Part shown: positions 24,931-33,333 of the stretch, piece after piece | Numbering within the stretch: position 1 is the stretch's first letter | How the letters are laid out: each line of letters starts with the position of its first letter | NCBI RefSeq assembly: GCF_946478805.1 | Contig: NZ_CAMLDC010000004.1 | Location: 210,463-274,462, forward strand | Direction: 5' to 3' | Source: an uncultured Fluviicola sp. | GTDB lineage: Bacteria; Bacteroidota; Bacteroidia; Flavobacteriales; Crocinitomicaceae | DNA length: 64,000 nt | Translations under genes and position numbers: made by a program | The notes under the pieces: generated by a model | Database searches by the model: none | What the model saw: only the letters and a program-made list of their open reading frames with translations | What the model was told of the DNA's origin: nothing

Positions 24931-25566
24931 ATGAAATTATTTAAACCTCCACGCTTGACTAATTGGGTTTTCCCGAAGTTAAGGTGGAGGTTTTCCATTT
25001 CCGAACCAACCGTATTCATCACATTCGACGACGGACCGAACCCGGAAATCACTCCATTTGTTCTCGACCTTTTGAAAGAATACAACTGGAAAGCCACTTT
25101 TTTTTGCGTGGGTCAAAATATCATCAAACACCCCGAATTGTTTCAGCGCATTATTTCGGAAGGACATGCGATCGGCAATCACACCATGAAGCACTTGAAT
25201 TCAATTAAAACGGAAAATGAAACCTACCTGGCTTCTTTTCGGGAATTCGAGCGAATGCATCCTACCACGTTATTCCGTCCGCCTTATGGTAGAATAAAAC
25301 CGAGTATTGCCAAAGAAATCGGAAAGACGCACCAAATTATCATGTGGTCCTGGCTGTCTTATGATTACGATCTGAGTATAACTAACGAACGCATCCTTTC
25401 AGAAGCGAAACGCATCAAAAAAGGAGATATCCTGGTATTGCATGACAATCCGAAGATCACGGAAAGACAAAAAGAATTATTGCCTCGATTATTCCGGTTA
25501 TTGCGAGAAAAAGGATTTGATTCGAAGCTTATTTCTGCTTCGGTTTCTTATAAATCGGGACGGTAG
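24931..25566 (+). CDS. Polysaccharide deacetylase family protein (NodB domain)
   Basis: 211 aa. NodB motifs in order: TFDDGP with D33-D34, the metal-binding GNHTMKH, the active-site RPPYG, and a late LVLHD segment carrying the catalytic His. No signal peptide is present, so it may act inside the cell or be held at the membrane by another factor. It would remove acetyl groups from an N-acetylated sugar polymer or lipid-linked precursor. It follows the DUF2723 gene closely and its 3' end overlaps the convergent DUF2480 gene by 38 bases. Confidence 0.92.
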   Translation: MKLFKPPRLTNWVFPKLRWRFSISEPTVFITFDDGPNPEITPFVLDLLKEYNWKATFFCVGQNIIKHPELFQRIISEGHAIGNHTMKHLNSIKTENETYLASFREFERMHPTTLFRPPYGRIKPSIAKEIGKTHQIIMWSWLSYDYDLSITNERILSEAKRIKKGDILVLHDNPKITERQKELLPRLFRLLREKGFDSKLISASVSYKSGR

Positions 25567-26044
25567 AACAAGGTTCACCATACATGATGCTGGAACAAAC
25601 CGGTTGAACTTTTACCAAAAATTGGGACATCGCCGCTTCCGGATTGGGAATGTCCGAACATCCCTTCACAATCAGCTTCCCATCTGTAAATTGCTCGATA
25701 TCCAATTGCTCGATGCTCAACTCCAATGCTTTCTGTTTTGCATCAGCTTCAGTACCGATTGTAACGGAATCAGCAATTCCAACCAACTTAGAACTTACCA
25801 GCATAAATGCCCAGGAAGGTAAAATCGCATCTACGGAACAAAACAGGTAAACATGCTTTCCCTGGAATTGATTCCAATCAAAATTCTTGACATAGTCACG
25901 GAAATCCTTTTCTTTCAGAACTAATCCTTGCCACAGGGACGGTTCGAAATCAAAACCTGCAAATTCAGAATTATTCGGACAGTATTCTGCCAGATCCACA
26001 GCGATCAATCCACTTTGTGCTACCTTATTTACAATCTCAGACAT
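25529..26044 (-). CDS. DUF2480 family protein
   Basis: 171 aa, soluble, starting MSEIVNKVAQSGLIAVDLAEYCP with the family's early hydrophobic strand, followed by FDWNQFQGKHVYLFCSVDAILPSWA, which is the most conserved part. Two further cysteines lie near the C-terminus (V-C-S-S-I and E-P-C-S). Members are widespread in Bacteroidota and have no known function. The ATG is preceded at exactly 4 nt by TAATTTTA, a one-mismatch -7 box. Confidence 0.85.
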   Translation of the reverse strand: MSEIVNKVAQSGLIAVDLAEYCPNNSEFAGFDFEPSLWQGLVLKEKDFRDYVKNFDWNQFQGKHVYLFCSVDAILPSWAFMLVSSKLVGIADSVTIGTEADAKQKALELSIEQLDIEQFTDGKLIVKGCSDIPNPEAAMSQFLVKVQPVCSSIMYGEPCSTVPIYKKPKQK

Positions 26045-26179
26045 GCTGTAAAATTACGGATTTCTCTCCTTCCGATTCGGGAAGATGTTAAACTTAGACT
26101 TCCAAATACTCATTTTAACAAAAATTAGTGAAACTCATCTTCCGTTTGCCTTACATTTATGCCCGATAAAAGTGAAACC

Positions 26180-26701
26180 ATGAAACACGCGATTTTTTTA
26201 GGACTGGCAACTGTATTAGTACTAGGTTCTTGTTCTTCCCCTGAGAAAAAGATTATTTCCATTGAGAAAAAGGTGGTTTATAAAAAATTGGATCCTGTTC
26301 ATGCTGATCGTAAACTCGCAATCGAGGTTTCCGGTATGACGTGTGAGCATGCATGTGGCGGTTCTATCCGTATGGCTTTGAAAGAAACCGGAGCCGTTGA
26401 TCGCGTTTCCTATGATTTCGAAACCGGAAGAAAGACCAATACGGCTTACATCACGTTTGACAAATCAAAGATTTCTGCTGATAAGATCGTTTCCATTATC
26501 GAAACCTTGAACGACAAGCAATTCACAACAGGAAAATCGACTTCCACGGATCTGGAAGAAGAAACAAAATCAAGCAGTCCTTCTACAACGACAACAACCG
26601 TTACAACAGAAACGAAAACGACCAAAGTCGATGTGGAGGTTTCTGAAACATCTTGGGAAATACCCAATATTTTCGAGTTTTTTTCTCATTTGGTCAACTA
26701 A
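26180..26701 (+). CDS. Lipoprotein with a heavy-metal-associated (HMA) domain
   Basis: 173 aa from the ATG at 26180. This start is preferred over an in-frame ATG at 26159 because it begins a clean lipoprotein signal peptide (MKHAIFLGLATVLVLGSC, C18) and leaves a TACATTTA -7-like box 20 nt upstream. An HMA fold follows with the motif VSGMTCEHACGG, giving a C-x-x-x-C site instead of the usual C-x-x-C. The tail is a long Ser/Thr/Lys/Glu-rich linker ending in a hydrophobic stretch (WEIPNIFEFF). It could hold copper or another soft metal at the envelope. No transporter is adjacent. Confidence 0.78.
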   Translation: MKHAIFLGLATVLVLGSCSSPEKKIISIEKKVVYKKLDPVHADRKLAIEVSGMTCEHACGGSIRMALKETGAVDRVSYDFETGRKTNTAYITFDKSKISADKIVSIIETLNDKQFTTGKSTSTDLEEETKSSSPSTTTTTVTTETKTTKVDVEVSETSWEIPNIFEFFSHLVN

Positions 26702-26717
26702 AAACGATCGCTATTTG

Positions 26718-26725
26718 TAGTTTTG
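26718..26725 (+). promoter_or_regulatory. -7 promoter element (TAGTTTTG) 4 nt before the hydrolase start
   Basis: Perfect TAnnTTTG, with only GTAGC-type spacing of 4 nt before the ATG at 26730. The nearest TTTG upstream is 25 nt away, a little longer than usual. Confidence 0.55.
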
Positions 26726-26729
26726 TAGC

Positions 26730-27491
26730 ATGAAACTGCAATACCGCATTATCGGGGAAGGAAAACCGTTAATTATCCTTCACGGACTTTTTGGTTCTTC
26801 AGACAACTGGCAAACACATGCCAAACGTTTCTCCGATTATTTCCAGGTTATTCTGGTAGATCAGCGCAATCACGGTCACACAGACTGGAGCGATGAATTT
26901 GACTACGATCTGTTAGCCGCCGATTTGCACGAGCTCATTACCGATTTAAAACTTGAAAAAGTAAACCTTCTGGGTCATTCCATGGGTGGAAAAACGGTCA
27001 TGCGTTATGCCCAGCTTTATCCAAACACCATTGAGAAGCTTATTGTTGTCGACATGGGAGTCAAGGGTTATCCTCCGCACCACCAGGAAATTTTAAAAGG
27101 AATTGATGCGGTGAATGCTTCTGCAATGGATTCCCGCTCTGCTGCCGAAGCGATATTGCTTCCTTTTGTTCCTGAAAACGGAACCAGACAATTCCTCATG
27201 AAGAATCTTTATTGGATTGAAAAAGGAAAACTGGCCTGGCGCATGAATGTAAAAGTTCTTGAAAAAGAGATGCCGAACATCCTGAAAGCCATTCCCGACC
27301 AGGAAGTCCTGGTTCAGACCTTATTTATCCGTGGAGCCCTTTCCAATTACATATTGGACGAAGATATTCCCGACATTGAAGATCAGTTTCCCGATTCCTC
27401 TTTTGTAACGATTGAAAATTCCGGCCATTGGATTCATGCGGAACAACCGGAAGAATTCATGAATGCAGTTTTGGAATTTTTGTTGCGGTAA
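26730..27491 (+). CDS. Alpha/beta hydrolase, YbfF-like esterase
   Basis: 253 aa. Strong resemblance to the YbfF esterase group: LHGLFGSSDNW oxyanion loop, DQRNHGHTDWS, nucleophile elbow GHSMGGK and the late ENSGHWIHAEQP with the catalytic His. No signal peptide. It should hydrolyse short acyl thioesters or esters in the cytoplasm; the physiological substrate in this phylum is not established. It converges on a TonB-domain gene whose stop is immediately adjacent. Confidence 0.9.
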   Translation: MKLQYRIIGEGKPLIILHGLFGSSDNWQTHAKRFSDYFQVILVDQRNHGHTDWSDEFDYDLLAADLHELITDLKLEKVNLLGHSMGGKTVMRYAQLYPNTIEKLIVVDMGVKGYPPHHQEILKGIDAVNASAMDSRSAAEAILLPFVPENGTRQFLMKNLYWIEKGKLAWRMNVKVLEKEMPNILKAIPDQEVLVQTLFIRGALSNYILDEDIPDIEDQFPDSSFVTIENSGHWIHAEQPEEFMNAVLEFLLR

Positions 27492-28562
27492 TTAGCGAAC
27501 ATGAATTTGAATAGGTAAATTATACCAGGATTTCACTGCTATACCTTTCAGTTTTCCGGGTGTCCATTTAGGCATTTTTTCCATCACCCGAACCGCCTCC
27601 TTATCGCATTCCGGGCAATCTACCATTCCCCGTTCCACCCTGACATCCGAAACAGATCCATCCTCCAAAATCGTAAACTTCAGGCGAACTTTACCTGATA
27701 TCCCAAGATCCTCGGCAATTTGCGGAACGTGATAATTGTTCCGGATATAATTCATTAAAGCCACACTTCCACCGGGAAATTCGGCTTGTTCGTCTACATA
27801 AACGTAAACGATGGATGAATCCGGGACAAATTCTTTTTCCTCATTTAATCTTTTTACAATCGATTCCCCGCTCATGGAAAAAACTTCATCATATTCCCGT
27901 GGAAAACCAACCCCTTTTTTTGACCGGTAGCTATTTTCCAGTTCAAGCAATCGATCCGCAGCTTTCTTGCTTTCAATCCTCAAATAAACTACCCGTTCTT
28001 TGTATTGCCTCAATTGTTCCGAAAGAACATTGCATAACGAATTTAATTCCTTCGTGCAGAACTCCAGATTCCGCTTACTTTGTTGATTAATTGAAAGAAC
28101 AGAATCTGATTCCCGAATCTGATTTTCCAGCCATTTATTCTGAATCTTCAGTTTCTCATCCGGAACACTTTCTTCATGAAATGATTCATAATGAGTCTTA
28201 CAAACAATCAAGTCTTTTTTCAAATCACTTGCAACTTGGTATTTGGGCAACCTAACCTGGATAATACTGGAGATCCGATGATCATTTAAACGTGCTAAAT
28301 TTTCTTGGTCAAGAGTAAGGCACATTTCCAAACTAAAAATCTCTTTTTCCACTTCCGGAAACGAATCCATAATCTGAAGATATTTTTTACCCACACCATT
28401 ACGGAGTTCTTCTGCAAAATCATAAACCACCTGCAACGAGTCAGAACTTTCCCTGCGGGAGTTTAGTTCCTGTTTCAGAAATTCATTCTTTTTCTTTTTA
28501 GACTGTGCAAAGGTTGAGGCTACCGGAAATAAAATCAAAAGAAACAAGATGACGAATCTCAT
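27492..28562 (-). CDS. Secreted coiled-coil protein with TonB C-terminal domain (third of triplet)
   Basis: 356 aa. A cleavable-type signal peptide ends at FAQ, about residue 20; there is no membrane anchor after it. A helical Glu/Lys-rich region (about 25-230) follows, then a TonB C-terminal domain with FPGG, ISGKVRLKFTILEDGSV, the D-C-P-E-C-D motif and MPKWTPGK. Classical TonB is anchored in the inner membrane and needs that anchor to take energy from ExbBD; this protein should be soluble in the periplasm. It is separated by 4 bases from the next gene, in a three-gene operon of paralogues. Confidence 0.8.
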   Translation of the reverse strand: MRFVILFLLILFPVASTFAQSKKKKNEFLKQELNSRRESSDSLQVVYDFAEELRNGVGKKYLQIMDSFPEVEKEIFSLEMCLTLDQENLARLNDHRISSIIQVRLPKYQVASDLKKDLIVCKTHYESFHEESVPDEKLKIQNKWLENQIRESDSVLSINQQSKRNLEFCTKELNSLCNVLSEQLRQYKERVVYLRIESKKAADRLLELENSYRSKKGVGFPREYDEVFSMSGESIVKRLNEEKEFVPDSSIVYVYVDEQAEFPGGSVALMNYIRNNYHVPQIAEDLGISGKVRLKFTILEDGSVSDVRVERGMVDCPECDKEAVRVMEKMPKWTPGKLKGIAVKSWYNLPIQIHVR

Positions 28563-28566
28563 GGAA

Positions 28567-29655
28567 TCATAATTTAAATTGAACCGGAAGTGTAAAGTAT
28601 GAATTCACCACTTTCCCATTATCTTTTGCCGGAATCCATTTAGGCATGTTCCTAACCACGCGAATGGCTTCCTGATCGCATTCCGGACAATTAGACACAC
28701 CTTTCATGATCTTCACATTGGAAATAGCTCCCTTATCGGAAACAATAAATTTCAGGTAAACTTTCCCCGAGATTCCCTGGTCTTTTGCCGTTTGAGGGTA
28801 TTTGATATTTTCTACCAAGTATTTTCTCAATGCTTCCATTCCACCCGGAAAAGTTGCCGGTTCTTCCACCACATCAAAAATTTCAGGTTGCCGGGTTTCG
28901 ATGTGCTCTAATTCTTTAGGAGCTGGAACCGCTCCAAAGGGTTCATCTACATCATCTTTCACAAGTGGAAAATACTTTTCGCAATTCTTATTGAATTTTT
29001 TTGGCTCCTTCAGGTAAGCTGTTTCCAGTTCCATCAATTTCTTATTCAATTGTTCATCGATGACACGGAGCTTTCCCGTTAATTCTGAATTTTGAGCCAA
29101 ATTATCGTCAAACTGCTGATTCATATTCAAAAGTGAGTCAATTCCCGCCTGGTCAATTTGAATTTGGTTCATGCATTTTTGAGTTTCCCCGTTCAAAACA
29201 ACCAATTGTTTAGTTATCCGCTCATTTTTCTGACCTGTCTTTAAATCTTTTAAGCGAACTGTATCCAGGTGTGGAAAATATATTTTATTCAGACTTACGG
29301 TTCTTAATCGTTTCATCCGTGAACCGGTTTGTCCTGAAGTTTGCAGCGTCTTTTTATCCAGAATCGCTGTGTAATCAACTTCAATATCATCCAAAATGGC
29401 AGTTTTTTCTTTGATCGATCTGAAAAGCTCCTTCATCCCGGTTTCCAAATTTTCCAATTCTCGAATTTTTCTTTCTGCGGAGATAAATTTGGTCTCCAAA
29501 ACACCGTGTTTTACCCCATATGCGTTCTTAACAGAATCATATTTCTGCTGAGCGGTATTCATTTCGCCAAGCAACTGCGCATAGCGTTCTTTTTTCGACT
29601 GGGCTATGGCGCAATTGCTCAATATTACCAGCAGACTGAGTAAATAATTTTTCAT
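28567..29655 (-). CDS. Secreted coiled-coil protein with TonB C-terminal domain (second of triplet)
   Basis: 362 aa, the same architecture as its neighbours: signal peptide MKNYLLSLLVILSNCAIAQ, long helical region with heptad-like spacing to about 220, then PATFPGGMEAL, GISGKVYLKFIVSDKGAI, C-P-E-C-D and MPKWIPAK. The paired cysteines four residues apart are likely to form a disulfide in the periplasm. C15 in the signal region is not in a convincing lipobox. Three bases separate it from the upstream paralogue. Confidence 0.8.
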   Translation of the reverse strand: MKNYLLSLLVILSNCAIAQSKKERYAQLLGEMNTAQQKYDSVKNAYGVKHGVLETKFISAERKIRELENLETGMKELFRSIKEKTAILDDIEVDYTAILDKKTLQTSGQTGSRMKRLRTVSLNKIYFPHLDTVRLKDLKTGQKNERITKQLVVLNGETQKCMNQIQIDQAGIDSLLNMNQQFDDNLAQNSELTGKLRVIDEQLNKKLMELETAYLKEPKKFNKNCEKYFPLVKDDVDEPFGAVPAPKELEHIETRQPEIFDVVEEPATFPGGMEALRKYLVENIKYPQTAKDQGISGKVYLKFIVSDKGAISNVKIMKGVSNCPECDQEAIRVVRNMPKWIPAKDNGKVVNSYFTLPVQFKL

Positions 29656-29658
29656 AAA

Positions 29659-30825
29659 CTACAATTTAAATACAATTGGTAAGGTGAACCAGGAATTCAC
29701 CACTTTTCCATTAATTTTCGCCGGAATCCAATCCGGCATCGCTTGAATAACTCTTTTAGCCTCCATGTCACACGCCCGACAATCCGTAATTCCTTTCAGA
29801 ATTTGGATAGTCGAAATTTCTCCTGTATTTGAAATAACAAATTTCAAATAAACCTTCCCAGAGATGCCTTGGGCTTTCGCTGAAAGAGGATAAACCAAAT
29901 TTTCCTCAAAGTACTTTTTAAGGTCTTCCATTCCACCCGGAAAAGATGCAGGTTCATCAGTAATTTCAAAGATCTCAGGTTCCCGAACAGTTTCTACGGC
30001 TTTTGGAGCTACTATCATTGGTATTTCTGAATGACCGGCTCCATCACCTTCTATTATGCCATCAGATTCGAATCCAAAATCGGAAGAAGCTGTTTTTTCA
30101 GCAATTACTGGGTGCACATCCGGAAATTGCTCGTGGTATGCTCGTGAAAATCCGTTCGGTCCTTTCAAGCGGTAATTTTCTCGTGCAACTTCCATTTTCT
30201 TCAATAACAAATCATTTTTCGTTTCCAATTCCCGATTCAATGACTGGTAAACCAATAATAAGGAATCAATTCGCGGATAAAATGAAGTGATCTTTTCGAT
30301 ATAATTGCGCTGGGTTTGAAAATTGACGAGATTGAGTTGGGCATAGCTCTCATATTTCCGGATCAACAGGTCCAACTGCTTATTCTGCTCTTTCAACTTG
30401 TATTTATCCAGATCCAATTCGTCTGACGGGATAATATCAAACTTCACAAATCGATCCCTTGCTTCGCTCAAAGGTTTGATAAACCGCTTATAATCGGGGT
30501 AGGAATCAAAATCAGCTCCATTCGGAAACACGTCCCTTGTGTCGACCCCTAAATATTTCAAACTAGTTATCAGACCGGTAATCGAGGATGCTGTTTTTCT
30601 CAATTTCTTATCTTCAGGATACAGTAAATTCTTGGTTTTATTCCTTAGGTCATTGCGAACTTGTTCCAAAATGGTTTGATCCTCTAAAAAAGCATTTTCG
30701 GAGGAATCCTCTTTTTGCTGTTTTACCTGCAATTCAGCGCGCAATTGCTTATTCAGTTTTCTAGGAGACTGGCTGAAAGCAGGACAACTGAATAATAGAA
30801 TTAAAAAAAATGAACAAGCTTTCAT
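29659..30825 (-). CDS. Secreted coiled-coil protein with TonB C-terminal domain (first of triplet)
   Basis: 388 aa. Signal peptide to about FSQ19, helical region with basic and acidic heptads to about 230, linker rich in Glu and Pro, then PASFPGGMEDL, GISGKVYLKFVISNTGEI, D-C-R-A-C-D and MPDWIPAK. It leads the operon: a near-consensus -7 box (TATCTTTC) lies exactly 4 nt before the ATG. Divergence among the three paralogues is concentrated in the helical part, while the TonB domains stay close, as expected if each helical part recognises a different partner (inference). Confidence 0.8.
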   Translation of the reverse strand: MKACSFFLILLFSCPAFSQSPRKLNKQLRAELQVKQQKEDSSENAFLEDQTILEQVRNDLRNKTKNLLYPEDKKLRKTASSITGLITSLKYLGVDTRDVFPNGADFDSYPDYKRFIKPLSEARDRFVKFDIIPSDELDLDKYKLKEQNKQLDLLIRKYESYAQLNLVNFQTQRNYIEKITSFYPRIDSLLLVYQSLNRELETKNDLLLKKMEVARENYRLKGPNGFSRAYHEQFPDVHPVIAEKTASSDFGFESDGIIEGDGAGHSEIPMIVAPKAVETVREPEIFEITDEPASFPGGMEDLKKYFEENLVYPLSAKAQGISGKVYLKFVISNTGEISTIQILKGITDCRACDMEAKRVIQAMPDWIPAKINGKVVNSWFTLPIVFKL

Positions 30826-30856
30826 GCACGAAAGATACTAATCTGTAGGTGATTAT

Positions 30857-30896
30857 AAAAACGTAGGGACGCCACACATGACGTCCCTACGTTTTT
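30857..30896. repeat. GTAGGG-type intergenic palindrome 1
   Basis: Perfect 15-bp arms (AAAAACGTAGGGACG, 30857-30871 with 30882-30896) around a 10-nt loop, 12 nt after the paaZ stop. The A/T ends allow it to act as a terminator in both directions. Related palindromes lie at 55996-56037 and 58047-58088. Confidence 0.85.
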
Positions 30897-30908
30897 GAAA
30901 TATTATAT

Positions 30909-32981
30909 TTATTTCGATTGATCCAACTTCTTCACCATCGTTAGGATCGTTGCGATTCCTACCAAAGGTTCATCCGTGTCATCCAACATTTCAACCAGCC
31001 ATTTTACAACGCCGCGTTGAATCAGTGTCTTCGGATCGTCCTCATTCGGAGTCACATCCGTACTGATCTTTTCCTTACATGTAAATCGGATGTGAATGTT
31101 TGCGCCTGCATACACCGGTTTGGTAAAGCGCAATTCATCAATACCGTAGTTCAGAAGTACCGGGTTAATTTCGTAACTATCCACGAACAATCCTGCCGAA
31201 ATACTCATGATCAGGTATCCATGCGCCACCTGTTCATCGAACATGGTTCCGGCAAAATTGGTTTCCCGTTTATGCGCATAGAAATTATCTCCGCTCAATG
31301 CAGCAAATGCATCGATATCTTCTGCTGTAATTAACCTGCTTTCTGTAATCAGTTGGTCTCCGATCACCAATTCCTCGTAATGTTTTTTGAATGGATGGAT
31401 GGAACTTAAATGCCCTTTCGCACCTTGTTGGAATTGCTGTGTGATCTCGGTAATCGTTGTCGGATGTCCTTGGATCGCCGTGCGCTGCAAATAATGCATC
31501 ACTCCGCGTTTTCCGCCCATTTCTTCACCGCCTCCCGCTCTACCGGGCCCACCGTGAGTTAACAAAGGCATCGGGGAACCGTGACCAGTGCTTTCTTTCG
31601 CGCAGTCTTTATTTAAAACCAGGATTCTTCCATTTACGCAAGCAGCCTCCACTACGAATTCGCGTGCTTCCTTATCGTCTGCAGTAACGATGGTGGTTAC
31701 CAAAGATCCTTTTCCCAATTTGGTCAATTCGATTGCCTCATCCAAATCCTTGTAAGGCATAATCGTTGAAACCGGACCGAAAGCTTCTACATTGTGAACA
31801 TCCTGTTTGTCAAAAGGTGAATCGTTCAGGAACAGAATCGGGGAAAAGAATGCCCCTTTATCCTTATCCGCACCAACCACATCAAACTGATCCATGTTTC
31901 CATAAACGATCTTCTGAGATTTCGCCAACAATTCCACATTCTCCCGAACGCGGTCGACCTGTAATCTTGAAATCAACGCACCCATGCGGACACCTTCTAC
32001 TTTCGGATCACCGATTGTTGTGGAAGCCAAGCGGGCAGAAACTCCTTTTTGGACTTCTTCGATGAAATCTTCGGGAACCAAAATCCGTCGGACAGCCGTA
32101 CATTTCTGGCCTGCTTTAATCGTAATTTCTTTCGTTACTTCTTTCACGAACAGATCAAACTCTTCTGTTCCCGGAGCTGCTTTCCGGCCTAAGACCATTG
32201 CATTCAATGAATCTGCTTCCAGGTTGAATGGAACTGATTCCTCCAACAATCTCGGATGTGCTTTCAATTTTCTTCCGGTATAGGCACTTCCCGTAAAGGT
32301 CACCACATCTTGATTAGTCACATGGTCGATAATCCCACGTCCATGCCCGGAAACTAATTGTAAAGCTCCTTCAGGTAAGATTTTGGAATCAATGATATCT
32401 TTCACCATCGCCTCGGTAAGGAAGCTGGTGAACTCGGATGGTTTCACGACCGCCGGAACACCGGCCATCAGGTTCACTGCAATCTTTTCCAACATCCCCC
32501 AGATCGGGAAGTTGAATGCATTGATATGAACGGCAACCCCTTGTTTCGGAACCATGATATGGTGTCCGATAAACGACCCGTTTTTAGACATCGGAGCTGC
32601 AGTCCCATCTACATAATAAGGTAAGTCCGGGAACTGTCTTCTCAAGGAAGCATTCGCAAATAGATTTCCGATTCCACCTTCAATATCAATCCAGGAATCC
32701 ACTTTCGTAGCTCCGGTCCAGGAAGAAACTTCGTAATAAGCATTCTTGCGTTCCATGAGGAAAAGAGCCAATGCTTTCAGCATACGTCCACGTTCCTGGA
32801 AAGTCATTTTTCGCAATTGTTTCCCCCCGACAGTTCTTCCGTAATTAAGTATTGCTTCATAATCCAATCCGGCACTTGAAACAGAGCCAATCTGATCACC
32901 TGTGATGGCGTTATAAATTTTTTGTTCTTCACCTTCACCGGCTATCCACTGACCACCTATATAATTCTTTACTTGTATCAT
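30909..32981 (-). CDS. paaZ: Bifunctional aldehyde dehydrogenase / enoyl-CoA hydratase PaaZ
   Basis: 690 aa, matching PaaZ. The aldehyde dehydrogenase domain (about 1-520) has the catalytic Cys294 in AGQKCTAVRR and general base E255 in NLEADSLN. The MaoC-like hot-dog domain (about 540-690) has the A-L-S-G-D-N-F-Y-A-H hydratase motif and a second conserved stretch DEQVAHGYLIMS. In phenylacetate degradation it hydrolyses oxepin-CoA and oxidises the resulting semialdehyde. No paaABCDE, paaG, paaJ or paaK is in the window, so it is either distant from its pathway or used for another CoA-aldehyde. Confidence 0.95.
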   Translation of the reverse strand: MIQVKNYIGGQWIAGEGEEQKIYNAITGDQIGSVSSAGLDYEAILNYGRTVGGKQLRKMTFQERGRMLKALALFLMERKNAYYEVSSWTGATKVDSWIDIEGGIGNLFANASLRRQFPDLPYYVDGTAAPMSKNGSFIGHHIMVPKQGVAVHINAFNFPIWGMLEKIAVNLMAGVPAVVKPSEFTSFLTEAMVKDIIDSKILPEGALQLVSGHGRGIIDHVTNQDVVTFTGSAYTGRKLKAHPRLLEESVPFNLEADSLNAMVLGRKAAPGTEEFDLFVKEVTKEITIKAGQKCTAVRRILVPEDFIEEVQKGVSARLASTTIGDPKVEGVRMGALISRLQVDRVRENVELLAKSQKIVYGNMDQFDVVGADKDKGAFFSPILFLNDSPFDKQDVHNVEAFGPVSTIMPYKDLDEAIELTKLGKGSLVTTIVTADDKEAREFVVEAACVNGRILVLNKDCAKESTGHGSPMPLLTHGGPGRAGGGEEMGGKRGVMHYLQRTAIQGHPTTITEITQQFQQGAKGHLSSIHPFKKHYEELVIGDQLITESRLITAEDIDAFAALSGDNFYAHKRETNFAGTMFDEQVAHGYLIMSISAGLFVDSYEINPVLLNYGIDELRFTKPVYAGANIHIRFTCKEKISTDVTPNEDDPKTLIQRGVVKWLVEMLDDTDEPLVGIATILTMVKKLDQSK

Positions 32982-33006
32982 CTTCTATTCCTCTGAAATT
33001 TCATTT

Positions 33007-33040
33007 CAAATATACAACGCTCAATCAGGACCGTTGCAAA
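33007..33040 (-). promoter_or_regulatory. Promoter of paaZ
   Basis: Minus strand TTTG (33037-33040), 22 nt, TATATTTG (33007-33014), with a 25-nt leader to the ATG. The 32982-33333 gap holds this and the divergent exbB promoter and no gene. Confidence 0.7.
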
Positions 33041-33261
33041 ACAGAGTAATTTCTTTCCAAATAATCTGTTAAATGAACCAAATAAAATAGTGTTTGTACA
33101 GGAACCCGAATGTCAATTGTTCATTTTGAGATAATATTGATTTGATTTTAACGTAACATTCCATAGAATCAATCATTTCTTTCGTTCAATTGATAATTCA
33201 GGTACTTAAAACGCATTTTGAAACATTTTGATAAAAAAGGCAACTCATTTCACTAAAAGGA

Positions 33262-33294
33262 TTGAAACTAATTAAAACCTTTTTAGTATGTTTG
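33262..33294 (+). promoter_or_regulatory. Promoter of the exbB operon
   Basis: TTG (33262-33264), 22 nt, TATGTTTG (33287-33294), with a 39-nt leader before the exbB ATG. Confidence 0.65.
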
Positions 33295-33333
33295 AGGCTT
33301 AAACATGTAAAAAGTTTCAATAAAGACTAAATT

